The notes beneath the pieces were generated by a model. It did not search any database. It was not told the DNA's origin and saw nothing but the letters and a program-made list of their open reading frames with translations. A stretch of DNA of 64,000 bases from Notamacropus eugenii (taxonomy: Eukaryota > Chordata > Mammalia > Diprotodontia > Macropodidae): contig NC_092875.1 in NCBI RefSeq assembly GCF_028372415.1, positions 53,322,271 through 53,386,270 on the forward strand. The letters run 5' to 3'. The translations under genes were made by a program, and so were the position numbers. Positions 28,301-40,300 of the stretch are shown here, in pieces. How positions within the stretch are numbered: position 1 is the stretch's first letter; each line of letters starts with the position of its first letter.

Positions 28301-31300
28301 TGTTCTGCTGTGTCTGAGAAGTCAGAACCAAGAGCAATGTGTAATAGTTAAAAAGAAATGAAATTTAGACTTAATGTAAGGAAGAAACTTCCTAATAAGT
28401 TGATCCACCTCAAAAGGTAAAACAGTATCCTAGAAGGTAAGTAGATTCTCTCAGTCTTGAGACAAAGCTTTGCTTACTTGAGGTGGGGTAGAGGAGATTC
28501 TTGTTCAGGAGTTGAATTAGATGACTTCTGACATCTTTCTAATTCTGAGAGTGCAGACACCTCTCTCCTGAGCTCCAGAATTACAGTTCCAACTCTCTGT
28601 GGAATGTAGAATCGTAGAAGGGACCTTTAAGATCATCTGGTCTTAACACCCTTTTTATAGATGGGCAAACTGAGGTCTTGAGAGGGGAAGTGACTTGCCT
28701 AAGGTCAATACAGATAAGAAGAAGCAACTAGGTCTTCTGCCTTAGATCTCCTAACAACAAACTCAGCTTTGTTCCCTGTTCAACTGAGCGCCCCACTTAT
28801 GTAAAGCCCCATATTTATAAAACCAGAATTACCCTCTTCGAAAGCCTTTTTGGCTTCCATATTTCCATTAACGAAACTGCCACTAATTTATCCCAGTGAA
28901 TTGTACACAGTGCTTGTGACTCCACAGTCATCTTGAATTCTTTTTTCACCCTAGTTCTCTTCCCCTGATTCCCTACCTTTCCATTTTCATTACTGTCATT
29001 CATGTTCAGTTCCTTGTTACCTCTTTTAAATAGTCTTTCCTTCTCTGGGTACTTTCCTCTCTCTACCACCTGCATCTTCATTCTGTCTCTTACCCTGCTG
29101 CCAGAATCATCTATCTCATGAACAACTTGGATCACATAATTTCCTGGCTTAAGAACCTTTAGTGATGGTCTGTCCCTTAGTGGATGAAATTCAAGACCTT
29201 CTATAATCTATTAACAACCCTGTTGCTTTTTCAGTTGTACTGAAAAATTCTCTTCTCTCCTCCCCTCCCCTCCCCTTTCTCCTTCCCCTTTCTTTTCTCT
29301 ACTCTGCCCTGCCCTGCCCTGCCCTGCCCTGCCCTGTCCTTGTTCTTCCTCTCTCTCTCTCCCCTTTCCATGCTTAGAAGCAGCTAGATGGTACCTTGCT
29401 TTGTAAAGATGTAAGGAAGGTGCTCTGTAAACATGAGTTCTGGTCCTGGAGTCAGGAAGACTTATCTTCCTGAGTTCAGATCCAGCCTCAGACACCTGCT
29501 AGCTGTATGATGGTAGGCAAGTCACTTCAGCCTGTTTGCCTCAGTTTCCTCATCTATAAAATGAACTGGAAAAGGAAATGTCATACCATTCTAGTGTGTT
29601 AGCCAAGAAGACTGCAAATGGGGTCATGAAGAATGAGATGTAATTGAATAATGAACACAGTTTATACTTAAACAAAACAACTGTTCCTATCCTGTGCTTT
29701 CCTGCCACCATCATGCTTTCATTTGTATTGTTCCCTACATATTCATGCACACACACACACCCCCTATACACACATGTATATAGCATAGATACTATTTCCA
29801 TCTGTTGGAAGTCCCATCTTTCTTTCAAGGCCCAGCTCAGATGTCACATTATTATGTCTTTGACTTTTTTTGTGCCTGTCTTACTGCCCTTGCTAAGCTC
29901 CTAGAGAGCAGGCACCATGTTTTAATTCTTTGTATCTCCCCAGCACTGAGCACATAGTTGGCAGTCTGTAAAGGCTTGTTAAAGGAATGAAGCAGCCAAG
30001 GTTTATTTAGACTGCTCAGGTCATCCTTGCTCCAGTGTTGTATTATGTCCTTCCCTTTCTAGTACATTGTTTTGTGATGACATGAAGTTGGGAGAATAGA
30101 TTGTGATGGAGGATTGAATCAGGAGTCCAAAAGATTGCCATAAGCTGGGACAACAGGCCACAGCTAAGAAGATGGCATCTAGCCTTGCATTTAAGGAGTA
30201 AATGTAAAATCCTGCATTTATTCTGGTTCAAAAAAGGGAATTGTATAGTATAGATGTGACTAGCTACGAGTTCATGCAAAAAGACCAAAGGTTTTTAGGC
30301 AACTACAAGTTCAAACTAAAAAACTCATGAAATCCAAGGTTACATCAGTAGAAATAGAGATCAATAGTAATATAGTAGAATCGATAGAAATCTGGTTTCC
30401 AGAACAAAGGCAGTTAGTGTTAGGTCCCACTGCCCTCTTTGATCAGATGCTATCAGGTGGACTGTGGTCAGTTCTGGACACTCTTTAGCAACTAGGATAT
30501 TAACAAATCAGAGTCCAAAGAGAAGAAAGTGACAGTATCTTTTCTGTTTTAAAAATAGAAACTAGACTTAACTCGACAAGTTGAATATTTGATTCATATT
30601 CAGTCATGTTGGTGAAGTCACGTGCTTCTGTTTTTTCCATGGGTAATGATGATTTTCTTTAAATTTTTTTAGGCCAAGTGTTATTCTTCTGGAAGCAGGA
30701 AAAGTTTCCTGTCTGGCTTGATAGAAAACATCAAGCAAGAATTAGCAAAAAACAAGGAGATGAAAGACAGTATAAAAAAATTCAGAGATGAAGCTAAGAA
30801 GTTAGAAGAATCAGATGCCCTTCAGGAAGCAAGAAGGAAATACGTAAGTCATTTAACAGAATTTTGTATTAGTTCACTTGGTGTTTTGAGAATGGAGATT
30901 TGAGAACAGAGGTTCATAAAGTCACAGAATGTCAGAGCTAAAAAATGCATCCATTCCCTAAAGGGTCTTTTTGTCCCAGCTGTCTACTCCATGAAAGGAA
31001 ATATCCTTTATCTTTCATCCTTATCCTATTTGTTTTAGATCACATGCCTGGGTATTAGCAGAGCAGATCTGAACCTAGGACTCCTGGCTTCCAGCCTATT
31101 ATTCTTTCTGTATCATCAGCTAATAGGGTTTGATTAAGGAAAAACTTTGCCTTTTGATGTAAGTAGACTAGATTGGTTTTGAAGACAGTGCATTTCCCCT
31201 TAACCTCAGTTTTTTGAACAGAAGCTAGGTGGTGGTTCCTCATCAAGAGGAATTCTTGTCAGAGGACAGGCTGAATTAAATTGCCTTTGAAGTCCTTTCA

Positions 31301-34300
31301 CACTTTTTCAGTTCTTCAGATACTTACTGGTAGAGTCATGTAACAAAAGGACCTGTGTTTGATTTTCTAACATATATTTCCCCTAGAAATTTTAAAAATA
31401 TATAAGTAGACAATTCCAGGTCAGCTCCCATTGTTATGTGGTGATGTATTTCTGTTTCATCGATGAGTCTCATTCGACTTGAAATATTTGACCATTTGTT
31501 ATAACTCATGTGCTATTCTTAGCTTGTCAGGGGCTTTGATTTGACTGGAAGAGCCACAGCAAAGGTGCAGTGGGAAATTATGCCCTGGGTTGCATCATTT
31601 TGGCCAGAACTGTTTTATTTGTATTTCTTAATTTTACCTCAGTAACAGTATGTTGGATGACATTAGAGACCATGGAATTCTTGTGGTACAGACCATTTAG
31701 ATTTGACCTGTAACTGATTTGTAATAGGATGTGAACAGGATAGGATATTAGATTTTATCATATGTATTAGCAACAAATGGCTCAATTGGCGATGAGTAGG
31801 AAAAAAATTGGGGTGTGTTGCATGGTTGATCTGCCATGAAGTGGGCAGTGAAAGAAATAGGGCCAGAGGATATGAAGAGTTACTTAGCCTGGAATGATTT
31901 TGCTACCGTATGTTTAGGCTGTGACAAGAGGAAAATTACCTTCCACTTTGTCCAGATAGTTTTTCGGGCAGATTGATTACTCACAGACTAGATTGAGCCT
32001 CAAGAAGAGGTCTTGGGCCAGCACTAATGCAGCTTTCATTGATCTGCTATGGTTAAGAAACCTGACTGTGTGAGGCTTGCTCCCTGTCCATGCAGTCCCC
32101 TGTACCACAACCCTCAAGCAGCCCTGAGGCACTCTTTAGCTAAAGAAGAAAGGCAAGTCTGTGAGCATGGAATTTAGCAGGGCAGAAGGACTGACAATAG
32201 GCTGCCAGGGAAAGAATGAACTTTTCTGGTTGATTCTAGCCCTGCTAAAAACTAAATATAACTGATAGCTAATTTTTCTCCTAACAAAACTGATCTTCTC
32301 TATTATAGAAAAGCATTGAATCTGAAACAGTCAAAACATCTGAAGTAATTAGGAAAAAAATTGGAACATTCACTGATACAGTGAAAGAGGTAAGAGACTA
32401 GAACATGGCCTTGACAGGGGCCTTTCTCTGATTCCCCCTTCTGCTGTCTTCACTGGCTCACTACCACTTCCTGGTAGCAGGACCCTCTCCAAGGTGGTTC
32501 CGTCCTCCCTTCCAGCTTTAATCTCACTGTTCCTCCCCTTCATTCATTTTGTGCTTCTGCTGAACTACATGAGACTGTCTCCCAAATGTGTTCTGTATCT
32601 GCCTCTCTCCCTTGGCTCACATTATTCCTGACCCTCTCCTCTTAATTTCCTACCTGTCCTTTAAAGTTCAACTCAAGGGCTACTGTCTCTGTAAAGCCTC
32701 TTTTGATATTTGCTATTGGTAACACCCTCTACCTTAAAACTCACATAGCACTTTGCCTGTCTCTACTGTGCATCTCTTCTTGTTGTGTATTGTAAGTTAT
32801 CTTTTTGTGTCAGTTGCTTGTTACCAGAGTGTAAGCTCCTTGAGGGCAGGTTGCATATTTTCTCTGGCCTTGAGCACAATATTTTGCACTTAGGCATGTA
32901 ATGAGTGTTTGCTGATGAAATGAATAAATAAATACTTACAAATCAAGAAAGTTCGAATGTGAACTTTGGTTCCTAATCCTAAACTTTCCAAAAATTAGTG
33001 TATTGAATTAAATTAGGAAGGTCCAAGTCAGTCTTTTGAGAGTCAGTGACAGTTTTATGAATTGCTTTTATAGGCAAGTATTTTTCCTCTCTCCTCCTCT
33101 TCCTCCTTTCTTTCCCTCATTGTCTTCCTCTTCCTTTCCCTCCCTCTTTAAGGTAGTGAAGTGCTGACTCCTTCAAAAAGGCTTTCCTGATTTTCCCCAA
33201 TCACAATGTATTTATTTTGTACTTATGCTGTATTTGCTTATCTCTAAACTTGTATCCCTCTCATAAAAGTGTAAGTTATTGCATTGGTATTTGTATCGCC
33301 AGCACATGTACCTTGTGTATTGTAGGTGTTTAATAAATACCTGTTGATTTATTGGTGTGTGTAAGCAAGCTGAATTGTCTTAAATGCCCAAGGGTGTGTT
33401 TTAACCTGAGGGCTCTCTGGTTTGTGTGCTGGATCCCTAGGTTTCTGAGAACACTGAGGGCCACTGCGAGAAGTTAGAACTGAGCCAGGATGCCAGGAAT
33501 GCTCGTTACACCTAGGCTACCTCTCATTTGGGGGGAATCCTTGAGGGTGGGGGAGGACGAGGCCACTGCTGGGAGGCCACTGCTGGGAGTTGTTCTGTAT
33601 GGACTTATAGGGAAATCCCAGTTTGGCCTGGACTCCCCTAGAATCCTCTAGACCTTCAGGACTGGACTGGGAACTGATCTGAAGCCAGCCCTATCCTCCA
33701 GATCAGCATTGGGCTTGAGAGAATCTGTTGGGATTAAGGCCACTGATGACAAAAGACAGTGCATGTTATACTTTTCTGTAGCAGGGAGCTTCTGTGCTGC
33801 CAGAAGAGAGTTGGCAGGGCCATAGAATATAGGCTGCATTGAGGGCCCTAACCACTTTTGTCTCTTGTGCTAGAGTTTGGATGAAGTAAGTAAAAGTGAC
33901 CTTGGCCGAAAAATTGCAGAAGGCATAGGAACGGCAGCCAAATCAGCCAGGCAGTCTGCAGAGTCAGTGACCAGAGGTGGGGAGAAGCTGGGCCAAACTA
34001 CTGCCTTCCGAATGATTTCTCAGGTAAGCCAGTGACTGGGAGAGCTCAGGAGGAGATATTTTGTTCATTTGTTATCAGGTCATAGGTTCTGTAGCTGGAA
34101 AGAGTCCTAGAGTCCAGCTCATCCACCACTTTTCCTGTAGAGATGAGGAAGCAGGGTCTTAGAACAGGTGTGAACATTGGGCACATAGTAAAACTGGAGC
34201 TGGAATGCTTTTGTGTTTTCCTTTCTCTCCTTTGGGCTTTGTGTTAAAAAAAATTTGTCTGACAGAGAGCCTGAGACAAAGAAAGTTTTGATTTTTCCAG

Positions 34301-37300
34301 TTAAATATTTATAGAACATCCCTCTGATGCAGCCCAAAGCTACCCAGGCTAGAGAAAGGTGCAGAGCCTCCTGGTTATTCTTCAGACTGATTGACCTTGA
34401 GATCTAGTGGTCTTATCAGAAGTGGAATGGAGTTTATTAAATCAAATTAGCTTCCCTGTCCAAAAAATGGGCAACATGTAAGGACACAAGAAAATAAAAA
34501 CCAAAGTCTAATTGTGCAGATACATAATAGTAATGTTTTGTGTTTGTATGAGTAGAGTAGAAATGGTACCTACCCACTGTTCCCTGGAATTCAAGTTCAA
34601 GAACTTTTTGCATTGTCATCTTCAGCAAATCCCAATAATTTGGGAGAGGGTTTGGGAGGGATTCAGTCAGGCCTCCCATGGATCCAGAAACTAGTAGTGC
34701 CTTGGAAACAGGTGATAGATTTTTGTGATCCCTTGAATGATTGTGCTTTTCCTTAGGGAATTGAAAGTGTGAAGAAGGAACTAGATAAAAACATACTAGG
34801 ACAGAAAGGCACCTACCGAAGGCCAGAGAGACTGCGAAAACGGACTGAGTTATCTGGAGAGAAACTCAATCAGGATAAAGTATTTCAACCCAACAAGTAG
34901 GTATTTGTCAAACTAAATCCCTTGAGTTATTAACTATGCCTGGCTTTGATTTCTTAACCATTTTATTTTCTGTAGATAGGGAAAGAAGCTGAACTAGTAG
35001 CTTGATCCCATGTTCTCAGCCCTCGTGACTACAGTGTTATGTTTTATTTTGGGGTTATTTTCAGTTATCTGTCTCTAACTTAACTTTCTGAGATACGCCA
35101 AGAGAGTCCATGGATCTGGTCCCTGTTTTTTTCTATCAGGGGTCTCACGTATCTCTGCACTGGATTCACAGAGCCAAGATCATAGGATCTAGAAGATGGA
35201 AGAGATCCTACAAGTCAGCCAGTCCATCCCCTAATTGAGGGGATGAACGAAAGGGGGAGTGACTTACCCAAGGAAGAGCTGGGATTTGACTTTGGTCCTC
35301 TGGCTTCAAATCCATTGTTATTTCTGCTTCACCATCATCCCTCTTCAGAATTAGGAACAACAAATAAAGGAAGCTTCTTATTGTATATATAAATACTGCA
35401 TTATGCACACACTTCTGCATATCTCAGCAGTGGATTCATCTGTGACAAAGACATGGGGCAGGATTGTTGTGGCCTAAAAAAGTCAGGAAAACAAGGACAG
35501 TGACAGGCAGGAAAGCAAACAATAGATGCATGTGTGGGCTGGACTGGGGAGTTTTGACCATCAAAAGTTTTCCTGGAAGTATCTGTCATGTTCCCTTTTC
35601 AAACCTCAGGTCAAGGTTACTGATGAAATGAATGCCTTGTGATTTTCCCCAGGGAAGCAATGGGAGTGGTGCTGCACAAGGATTCAAAGTGGTATCAACA
35701 GTGGAAAGATTTCAAGGACAATAATGTCGTCTTAAATAGTAAGTGGCAAAAAACTTTCTTGACCTTGGGTCATTTGGAGTGTAGCGGCCACAGGAACCTG
35801 TCTGAAGTCAACTTGGAGAGGGGTCTTTAGCAGAGTGCTCCAGGTATAGGCCTGGTCCCTGTACTGTTTGAAGTTTATCAGGGACTTGGAGAAAGCAAGT
35901 GATAAGGATGGCTGTCATATTTGATGACAGGATACAAACATCTTAATAGGTTTGAATAACGGGCTAAATCCAGATAAAATTAAGGTAAACATAAGTACTG
36001 TTCTTGAGTTAGCAAAATCAACTTTATGTACTCGAGATGGAAAAGGCTTAGTTGAACAACAGTTCATAAAAAAGAGCTGGGGATTTCACTAGCCCATCAG
36101 CTCCGTGTGAGTCATAGGGCAGCCAGGAAGGCTATGTTGGCAAAACTCTTGATACTGATTCTGTTACAGCTGAGATTGATAATGTGGGGTCCACTGCTCT
36201 TACAAATGCTGACTGAAATCTCTTAGGTCATATGGCAAGAAGAGGTTATCCCTCAGGAATTCAAGGATGCCTCCATTGTCCATCTCTAGAAAGGAAAAGG
36301 AGATAGGCTGTCTTGTGACAGTGTCAGTGTGGGTCTTATTGTTAGTCACTGCTGGCTAGATTCTTGCCAGATTCCTCCTTAATAGGCTAATCCCTTCACC
36401 TGGAAGGTGGTCATCTACTTTAGAGCCCATGTGGTTTAGGACAGGGCTGAGGAACAGTTGATATGGTATTTGCTGCCCAAGAACTCCAGGAAAAATGCCA
36501 GGAGTACAACAGAGGTCTGCACACAACATTCTTCAGTCTCACCAAGACTTTTGGTACTTTCAGTTGTGAGGGGCTTGTGAAAAAATTGCAAAATTTGGTT
36601 GTCCAGAGAAGTTCGTCGTTGTATGTCAGTTTCATGACAGCAGGCTTGCCTGGGTTATGGATAATGAAAGGTGCTCTCTTTCTTTCCCAGTCACCAGTGA
36701 AGTGAAGCTGGGTTGTGTGCTTGCTCCCATGCTTTTTAGTGTGATGTTTTCAACCATCTTACTGTATGCCTTCAACAAGGATGAAAATGGCATCAAGGTC
36801 AGCTATTACACTGATGGTCAGTTATTTAACTTGAAAAGGCTATAAGCCAGGATTCAAGTGGAGGCAGAGTTGGTGTGTGACTTTTTTTTTTCACAGATAA
36901 TTGTGTACTCAGTGCAGCATCTGAGGCTGAGGTACAGCAGAGTATGGATTAGTTTTCTTCTGCTTGTGCTAATTTTAGCCTTCAAGAAAAAGCTTCTCCA
37001 TCAGCCAGCACTACTGTTACATCTATACATGGAATTATTAGTTATAAGTTGAGAAATTTTGTATACTATAGTTAAGTTCACTTATCTTGATAGTGTGCTT
37101 TCCAGGGATGTACACATTGATAATGACAGTGCCACATGCATTGCTAGAAACTAGCTCAGGTGTTTGAGAGACTCTGAAGGAAAGTGGGAGAGAAGAGGTA
37201 GTATTAGACTGCCTACCAAACTGAAGCTATTGTGCTGATCTTATTGTATGCCTGTGAAACCTGGACAGTCCACCAGTGCCATGCCAAGAAACTGAATCGC

Positions 37301-40300
37301 TTCCGTTTGAATTGTCTTAGAAAGATTCTGAAGATCATCTGGCAAGATAAGGTACCAGACGCTGAGGTTCTTTCCTGAGCTGAATTGTCAAGCATTCAAA
37401 CTCGACTGCAGAGAGGATTATTTCAGTGGACTGGCTACAATGACCTAATGCCAGACATAAACTATTTTAAGGAGAACTCACATGGAGGTCAGAAGAAGTG
37501 ATAGGCCATTCTCAAGGTCTTTCTAAAGAACTTCAGATTTGCTTGTGAGACTTTGGAGATGCTGGCACTGCATGTCCACATCAAAGAAGACACTGTGCTG
37601 TATGAGGAAAGCAGAGTTGCAGTAGCTCAAAAGAAACATGGGATGCACAAACTTAGGAGACATTTGTCCACTCCAAATGTTCATCTAGATTATTTGCACC
37701 TGATCTGTGGTAGAACCTTCTGAACTCATTGGTCTCATTAGCCACAGTCAGTCTCACTGTGCCTTGACTCCAACATAGTGATGTCATTTTGGTCCTCTTC
37801 AAGCACCAAGGACAACAACCAGCCCACCAACAAAAGACAGAAGGCTGCCCTAACTGTATCTTGGCTGCTGAAGCCCAGACAGGGCTTTAGGAGTGAGGCT
37901 GTTGGTGGGTCCAGCTGTGGCTTTATTGGTTTTAGAATAGAAGGCAGTTAGATTTCACCTTTCCCTCTCTTCTCTTTCAATTTTATTCAGAAACCAAATT
38001 TGACCTTGTAGCCAGATTAGATGAGTAGATTATTATTCACTTAGAAGCAAACTGATGAAACAAATGATTGGTCCTGTTACAATGTACTTGACATCCCTGG
38101 GCACTGAGGAGGGAGTATAGGGCTGTTGACTCTTGCTTTCTGGGAGCTCAGTCTTTGCACACACATAGCAAATTACAATGGCAGGCGGTATGACCAGTGA
38201 CAAATAAGAGAGGTCAGTAAGCATTTAAGTGCTCAGTCTGTGCCAAGCACTAGGGACACAAAGAGAAGTAAAAGACAGCCCCTGCCCTTGGAGAAGTCAC
38301 AATAGCACTACTCACTACAAGCAAACAAAAATACTTACAAGCTGTATATATGATAAATAGGAAATGAGAGAAGGTATTAGAATTCAAATGCCTCTACTTG
38401 AGAGGGAGCACCTCCGTTAAAATGTAGAATGTAATGTTAGTTAATACTTGAAGCCAGGGAAATCAAGAAGTGAAGATGAGGAAAGAGAGAAGTGTAATCA
38501 TAGAAGATAAAGACAAAATGCCTAGAGTTGGGAGATGAATTAACTTGTTTGTAAGACCTCCAGGAAAGTCATTGTTATTGAATCAGGGTACCTGGGGGAG
38601 ATATGAGATATAAAGGGAATGGAGAGATTGGGGGAGGGGAACTTGTTACAAAAGGCTTTGAACCCCAAACACAGGATTTTATTCTTGATAATAGGAGATG
38701 ATGAGGTCACCAAGAGATGTGTAGAAGGAGAAGAAAAGGCCCTGGGCAGAACCCTGTGGGCCACCCATAGTTAGTGTCACCTGTGAAGATCCAGCAAATG
38801 AGACAGATTGGTCAGTAGGAAGAAAACAAGGAGAGTAGTGTCCTGAAAATCTAGAGAAAAGAGAATCAAAGAAGAGAGAGGGATAGTGTCAAAGGCTGCC
38901 AAAGAGTCAAGAAGGCTGAGGAGTGAGCCAAGGCCACTAGATTTGAAAATTAAAGAGATCATGGGCAACTTTGGGGGGAGCAGTGCCAGTAAAATGGAAG
39001 GTTGGCATCTAGATAGGGGGTTAAAAGGAGAGGAAGTCACGTGTTGTAGATGGCCTTATCTGAGCTCATCTGTAGGAGAGATCATGTGGGAGGGGTTCAA
39101 GGAAGAAGGCCCTAGAGATCTGATAGAGCAGGAGACTGCATTTGGAAGTTTGATGGGATTTAGGTGATGGATTCTATCACATTTGTATCCACTTCCCTCA
39201 ACTTGGCGAAGTATACTAATGAAAAAGCTTATCGTGTGCCAAATATTGTGCTAAGTTCTGGGGTACAAATAGAAACAACATTCTCATGGAAGAAATGACA
39301 CAAATAGGGAAGTGCTGACCAGGGATGAGTCCTCATGAGTGGAGACATAGGGACAGAGGTTGCTCTTTGATGTTCAGTAGCAGAGCCCATTTGATCCTGG
39401 TTCTAGAATATGAGTGTGACTGGGAGCAGGACATGAAAGTGTCATGTTTGGGACCTTCCTGAAAGAAGAGACTAAAGAGATAGGTTTCAGATATTTGAAA
39501 GGCCCTCATAGGCAGAAGTGTTTGACATGAGAAGTGTCTGGCACAAAGGAGGCCCTTTATAAATGTTTATTGACTCAGTGACCTTAGAGAGCAGACCCAG
39601 AGGAATATAGTAGGGAAGGTACAGAGCAGCAGTTTTCATCAGGTCACCAGAATTTTCTGACAAGATATGGAGCATGAGGGAGGGGGAGAAGTCAGGGAGA
39701 ACTGAGCCTCTGAATCTAGCTGGTTGGGAGAGCACCGGTAACCAATGGGGCAGTTTTAGTAGATGACTTTGGGTTGAGAGACATCCTGATGGAGATGTGG
39801 GGCTTGGATTCAGGAGGGAGGTCGTCTGTCTGCATTGGGGGAAGCATAGAATGAGGCTCTACAGGGTGTATTTGCCCAAGAGCAGGTTTAAAAGTGCTTC
39901 CTCAAGCATTTGACTGTAATCTCAGGTCCCCACTTGATAGGGGTCATCCTCTTCTTTGCTGACTCCTCATCAAGTCCTGCCCTTTGTATAAAGCTGTTCA
40001 TAGGAAGATGCCCTATCCTCTGATATGACCTCTTGGTGTTTAGTGGCATAATTTTTTGATTGATGCTTCACAGCATAATTCGAGAATACCTATTGAAACC
40101 TAAAGGAAGTACACAGAACAGGGCATTCAAAAGAAGCAGAATATTTTTGTTATTTTGCTCAAGTTCATGTACACTTATGAACTCTGAAAAAAGGAAGTTT
40201 ATGGTGTCATAGTCAATATTTTTTTTTTTATTCTCTTTAGGTGCTTGTGTTGACAGTAACTAAGGTTAGAATGAATTTTTGAAACAGAGATGAAAGGCTT

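Larger units (their letters stand above)
29090..29990 (+). repeat. L2 LINE 3' fragment, interrupted
   Basis: L2 phrases on both sides of an insertion: TGCCAGAATCATCT and GAAATTCAAGACCTTCTATA at 29,100-29,220, then TTTCAAGGCCCAGCTCAGAT and AGCAGGCACCATGTTTTAAT at 29,820-29,930, ending near AAAGGAATGA. Pyrimidine repeats and a SINE occupy the middle. A CA-rich microsatellite lies at 29,750-29,775. Confidence 0.6.
25695..30672. other. TIMM44: TIMM44 intron 2
   Basis: About 5 kb of mainly old repeats: ancient dispersed repeat fragments, a CR1/L3 element with reverse-transcriptase remnant, L2 interrupted by a SINE and simple repeats, and further CR1 pieces. No additional exon was recognised. Confidence 0.8.

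Noticed and set aside
29211-29495. Minus-strand 94-codon frame with a Gly-Gln-Gly-Arg-Ala repeat
   Set aside because: Translation of the (GCCCT)n repeat and flanking pyrimidine tract.
36463-36845. Two open frames with a plausible protein-like sequence in TIMM44 intron 7
   Set aside because: They are decayed reverse-transcriptase pieces of the RTE-like LINE and not a host gene.
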